From NCBI RefSeq assembly GCF_019683635.1, contig NZ_JADGIA010000030.1:1-33936 (forward strand): 33,936 bases of DNA. Reading direction: 5' to 3'. This document shows positions 31,452-33,936 of the stretch, one piece after another; the stretch's first letter is position 1, and every line of letters begins with the position of its first letter. The stretch comes from Thermogemmatispora sp. Its GTDB lineage: Bacteria; Chloroflexota; Ktedonobacteria; Ktedonobacterales; Ktedonobacteraceae. The notes beneath the pieces are model-generated. The model was given only the letters and a program-made list of their open reading frames with translations. It was not told where the DNA came from and made no database searches. A program made the position numbers and the translations under genes.

Positions 31452-32291
31452 TCACTGAGGTCCAAGTAGCGTATGGCGAATCAGCATCAGGTGAGTCAGA
31501 GGGCCGAGACCGCCGGGTACTGGTGTCAGAAATGAGGCCACGCGGGCTACACTCTCGCTATCGACGTCGCCAACCACCTTCCCATCAACCGTGGTAATGC
31601 CAGCGTCCAGCACCACCGCCCCAGGCTTCACCATCTCGGCAGTGATCAGCCCTGGCTTGCCCGTGCTTACTACCAAAATATCCGCGCTGCGGGTAATCTC
31701 CGCCAAATCGCGGGTCTGTGAGTGGCAGATTGTCACCGTGGCATCCTCACGCATCAGCGTCAGCGCGATCGGCTTGCCCCCGATATTGCTCCGACCCACA
31801 ATGACCGCATGCTGACCAGCTACGCGGATGCCAGCCTCGCGCAGCACTGTTAGCACCACATCTGCGGTCGAGGGGATAAAGCTAGGAAAACCGAGCAGGA
31901 GATTGCCGGCATTGCGTGGCCCAAGGCCATCAACATCCTTTTCGGGGCGCAGGACCTCGGTCACCACGCGCTGGCGAATATGGTCCGGCAAGGGCAAGAG
32001 TAGCACGATCCCGTCAGTCGTTGGGGCCTCGCTCAGTGTGGCGACCTCTGAGCGGATCTCTTCCTCCTCTACCTCGAATGGGTAGGCCAGCGTCACGCAG
32101 CTCAGACCAATGCGACGGCAGGAGCGGACAAGCTGGCGGCTGTAGACCTCAGCGGCGGGATCGCGGCCAATGATAATTTGTGCCAGGCGCGCCGAGCGAC
32201 GATGCTGCTTGCGAAACTCGGCTGCCTCCTGCTGTAACTCAGCCATCATGCGCGCCGCCAGAGGGCGGCTGTCGAAGATCGTTGCAGACAT
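31452..32291 (-). CDS. folD: FolD-family protein lacking two catalytic residues
   Basis: A 279-aa homologue of the bifunctional methylenetetrahydrofolate dehydrogenase/cyclohydrolase. The fold and cofactor site are clear: PEKDVDGL (117-123), GRSNIGGKP in the dinucleotide loop (Gly where Val is usual), TICHSQT and PVPGGLGPLT. The YxxxK active-site motif reads YSRQL (50-54), with Leu at the catalytic Lys (K56 in E. coli). The usual VQLPLP reads LLLPLP, with Leu98 replacing the conserved Gln. Cyclohydrolase activity depends on these residues, so the enzyme may be dehydrogenase-only or changed. The ATG at 32291 has AGGAGG 7 nt upstream; an earlier start at 32312 is unnecessary. Confidence 0.88.
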   Translation of the reverse strand: MSATIFDSRPLAARMMAELQQEAAEFRKQHRRSARLAQIIIGRDPAAEVYSRQLVRSCRRIGLSCVTLAYPFEVEEEEIRSEVATLSEAPTTDGIVLLLPLPDHIRQRVVTEVLRPEKDVDGLGPRNAGNLLLGFPSFIPSTADVVLTVLREAGIRVAGQHAVIVGRSNIGGKPIALTLMREDATVTICHSQTRDLAEITRSADILVVSTGKPGLITAEMVKPGAVVLDAGITTVDGKVVGDVDSESVARVASFLTPVPGGLGPLTHLMLIRHTLLGPQ

Positions 32292-32361
32292 CAAGAAGCC
32301 TCCTTCCTCCACAGGCGAAATCTCCTGGCGTCCATCATACCATAGCCGAGAATGCGGCGCT

Positions 32362-32406
32362 GCGTCGTTCTACCCTGCGATCAAGCCACCCAGGGTAGAA
32401 CGACGC
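32362..32406. terminator. Perfect 16-bp inverted repeat between the MFS gene and folD
   Basis: The arms at 32362-32377 and 32391-32406 are exactly complementary over 16 bp (core TTCTACCCTG/CAGGGTAGAA), with a 13-nt loop. It lies 48 nt after the MFS stop on the minus strand. There is no U-tract follow-up, so termination, RNA protection or a binding site are all possible. Confidence 0.5.
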
Positions 32407-32453
32407 TCAGCAAACATGGTCGGGAAGGAGAAAGGGAGGAGAGGAAGGCGCTT

Positions 32454-33662
32454 TCAGGCCGACGTCGCCCGCGGCTCAGTACGCTGCACCAGGAGCAGCA
32501 AGAGAATGCCGAGCGGCGCCAGCTCCAGGAAGGCCACGCCTGCCGTAATGCCCAGGCGACCGGCGATGAGTCCTACAATACTGGGCAAGACCACGGAAAA
32601 AGGAGTACCCAGGCTCAACAAGGCTCGACCCGTGCCCGAGCGGCCCGGCAAGCGCTCATAGACCTGAGCCCGGCCTAGCGGAAACCAGGAGATCGAACTG
32701 GCCCCCACCACACAGAGCAGCAAACCGGCCAGCCAGAACGAGCGAGTCAACAGCAAGGCCGTCATCCCGATCAGCGCCACCAGCGCCGAGCCAGCCAGGA
32801 GCTGACGCACCGTCAGCCCCACGGCCAGCAGCAGCTCGCAGAGCAGCAGGCCGGCGAAGCCAGAAGCGCTCTCAAACGTGATCAAACTCTCTACTGCGTC
32901 ATCTGATAAATGGAGCATATCTTGCAAATAGAGAGATACAAATGATCGATAGACTTCATCAAGCATCACTGGCAGCGTGGCGATCACCACCCAGCCGAGC
33001 AGAAGAGGGTTGCGCACCGCTGCCAAAAAGCCTTCCAGCAAGAGGCCCAGACGCGAACGTCGCCCCTCGCGGCGCTCCACCTGGGGGAAGCGCAGGGCGC
33101 AAGAAAACAAAGCCACCGCCAACCAGATCGCCGCGGCCAGCCAGCAAAGACTGGGCCAACCCAGGGCCAGCAGCGCAACAATGGTCACCGTCAGCGGTGT
33201 CAGGAAATCGCCCAAATTGCCGATGAAGGCCAGACGCAGCATCGTACGCGTACTGCGGTGGGGATTCTCATCGATCAACGAAGATTGTGCCGCTCCCAGG
33301 GCAATATCGTTGGAGGGATAAAGCAAGGCGAACGCTAACAGAATAACCGCGAACGAGCGAGCCAGACCGGCTAGCACGAACGAACCAGAGAGCACCAGCA
33401 GACCGCCAATCACCCAGATCTTCTTCGTTTGCCCCAGGTCGCTCAGCACGTTGCTCAAAGGCTCCAGCACCATTGACATCGCCGCCCCCAGCGTAAAAAG
33501 CAGGCCAATCTGCGTATAGGTCATCGGTACCTGGTGACGCAGTAAAGGTAAGCCAATAGTGGGAATGCCTGAGAGCATTTCCTCTAACAGTGTGATACTA
33601 AAAAGCGTCAAGCGCAGAGGGGAGAGAGAGAGGCGGCCCGAGAAGGCCCGTGTGAAGAGCAT
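32454..33662 (-). CDS. MFS transporter
   Basis: A 402-aa major facilitator superfamily protein with about twelve hydrophobic helices and a cytosolic middle loop (FPQVERREGRRSRLG, near the halfway point). A loop DLGQTKKIW after helix 2 corresponds to the family's motif A position but is diverged. No substrate-specific motif was recognised, so drug, sugar or metabolite export are all open. The ATG at 33662 is chosen because AAGGAGG lies 4 nt upstream; an in-frame start at 33788 would add 42 Arg-rich residues without membrane character. It lies upstream of folD in the same direction but is separated by the 16-bp inverted repeat. Confidence 0.87.
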   Translation of the reverse strand: MLFTRAFSGRLSLSPLRLTLFSITLLEEMLSGIPTIGLPLLRHQVPMTYTQIGLLFTLGAAMSMVLEPLSNVLSDLGQTKKIWVIGGLLVLSGSFVLAGLARSFAVILLAFALLYPSNDIALGAAQSSLIDENPHRSTRTMLRLAFIGNLGDFLTPLTVTIVALLALGWPSLCWLAAAIWLAVALFSCALRFPQVERREGRRSRLGLLLEGFLAAVRNPLLLGWVVIATLPVMLDEVYRSFVSLYLQDMLHLSDDAVESLITFESASGFAGLLLCELLLAVGLTVRQLLAGSALVALIGMTALLLTRSFWLAGLLLCVVGASSISWFPLGRAQVYERLPGRSGTGRALLSLGTPFSVVLPSIVGLIAGRLGITAGVAFLELAPLGILLLLLVQRTEPRATSA

Positions 33663-33928
33663 GAGACCTCCTTCCTTGTGTCTGGCTCCAGGCCAGCGGT
33701 GCCGGGCGATCCGGCTTTGCTGGTAGGGCGCGGCAAGCGCGGACGTGCAGCACCGCTGCCGGTCTTCGCTCTTGAACCTGTGAGGCATTCATCGTAGCTA
33801 GAATTTTCTTGCTACTATTCAGTATACTCGAAAATATAAATATATGCTATTGTCTGTAACAAGCGAGCAGTATTATTGGCTGTTTCTATAGCAAGCAATC
33901 TGTTTTTTCTACGGGGAAGGAGGGAGAG
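33663..33928. promoter_or_regulatory. AT-rich upstream region of the MFS gene, likely divergent promoters
   Basis: About 33800-33900 is the most AT-rich stretch of the window. On the minus strand, TATACT lies near 33829 and TTGTTA upstream near 33860, possible elements of the MFS promoter. Plus-strand -10-like hexamers (TATAAA, TATGCT) could serve a gene starting at the right edge. No other gene is seen. Confidence 0.4.
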
Positions 33929-33936
33929 GTGAGCAG
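33929..33936 (+). CDS. Possible start of a gene cut by the window edge
   Basis: A GTG at 33929-33931 is preceded by AAGGAGG (33917-33923) with 5 nt spacing, an ideal ribosome-binding arrangement. Only the first codons are inside the window, so nothing can be said about the product. Confidence 0.3.

Overview
The window looks like chromosome from a high-GC, Gram-positive-like bacterium of the Chloroflexota, most plausibly class Ktedonobacteria (Thermogemmatispora-like). This is inferred from gene content and style: a YhaO/YhaN-like nuclease pair, a PknB-type kinase with Ig-like and membrane domains, phosphatidylinositol-type lipid genes, a MshC-like ligase, and many GTG/TTG starts. No database search was possible. 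No phage, plasmid or CRISPR region was seen.

Layout. 151-5581 (+): an SbcD/Mre11-type phosphoesterase and an SbcC/Rad50-type ATPase whose coiled coil carries a transmembrane hairpin where a zinc hook would be. 5721-8995 (-): Ser/Thr kinase followed by miaA. 9520-10836 (+): membrane-anchored lysozyme-like protein. 11025-11744 (+): a tRNA-Lys(CTT) gene split at the 3' edge of its anticodon loop by a 647-nt ORF-less group II intron. This is the outstanding feature of the window. 12097-18261 (+): ArsR regulator, two lysophospholipid-acyltransferase-family proteins, PHP phosphoesterase, PimA-like GT4 glycosyltransferase and CDP-alcohol phosphatidyltransferase, which together resemble an acylated, glycosylated phosphatidylinositol pathway. 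18591-21143 (+): NYN-domain protein with a long disordered N-terminus. 21446-27191 (+): Bmp-type nucleoside ABC transporter (lipoprotein, two permeases, double ATPase), with a strong hairpin and a second promoter between the lipoprotein and the permeases. 27375-29352 (-): TatD nuclease overlapping a MshC-like cysteine ligase. 29730-31149 (+): a stand-alone glutamyl-tRNA-reductase-like domain, then ispH. 31452-33662 (-): a FolD homologue lacking two catalytic residues, and an MFS transporter. A further gene may start at the right edge.

Why the tRNA call is strong. The two exons join into a complete cloverleaf. The intron begins with GTGCG, ends in AC, carries a canonical 34-nt domain V with AGC triad and GAAA loop, has a hairpin-loop EBS1 that pairs with the anticodon-loop end of the 5' exon, and has a domain VI whose bulged branch-site nucleotide is G instead of A. 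Group II introns in tRNA genes are familiar from plastids (for example trnK); I know of no described bacterial case.

Intrinsic-terminator-like hairpins here often have long perfect stems but little or no U-tract. Several starts were moved from the first in-frame codon to an internal one where the Shine-Dalgarno sequence decides; this is stated per gene.
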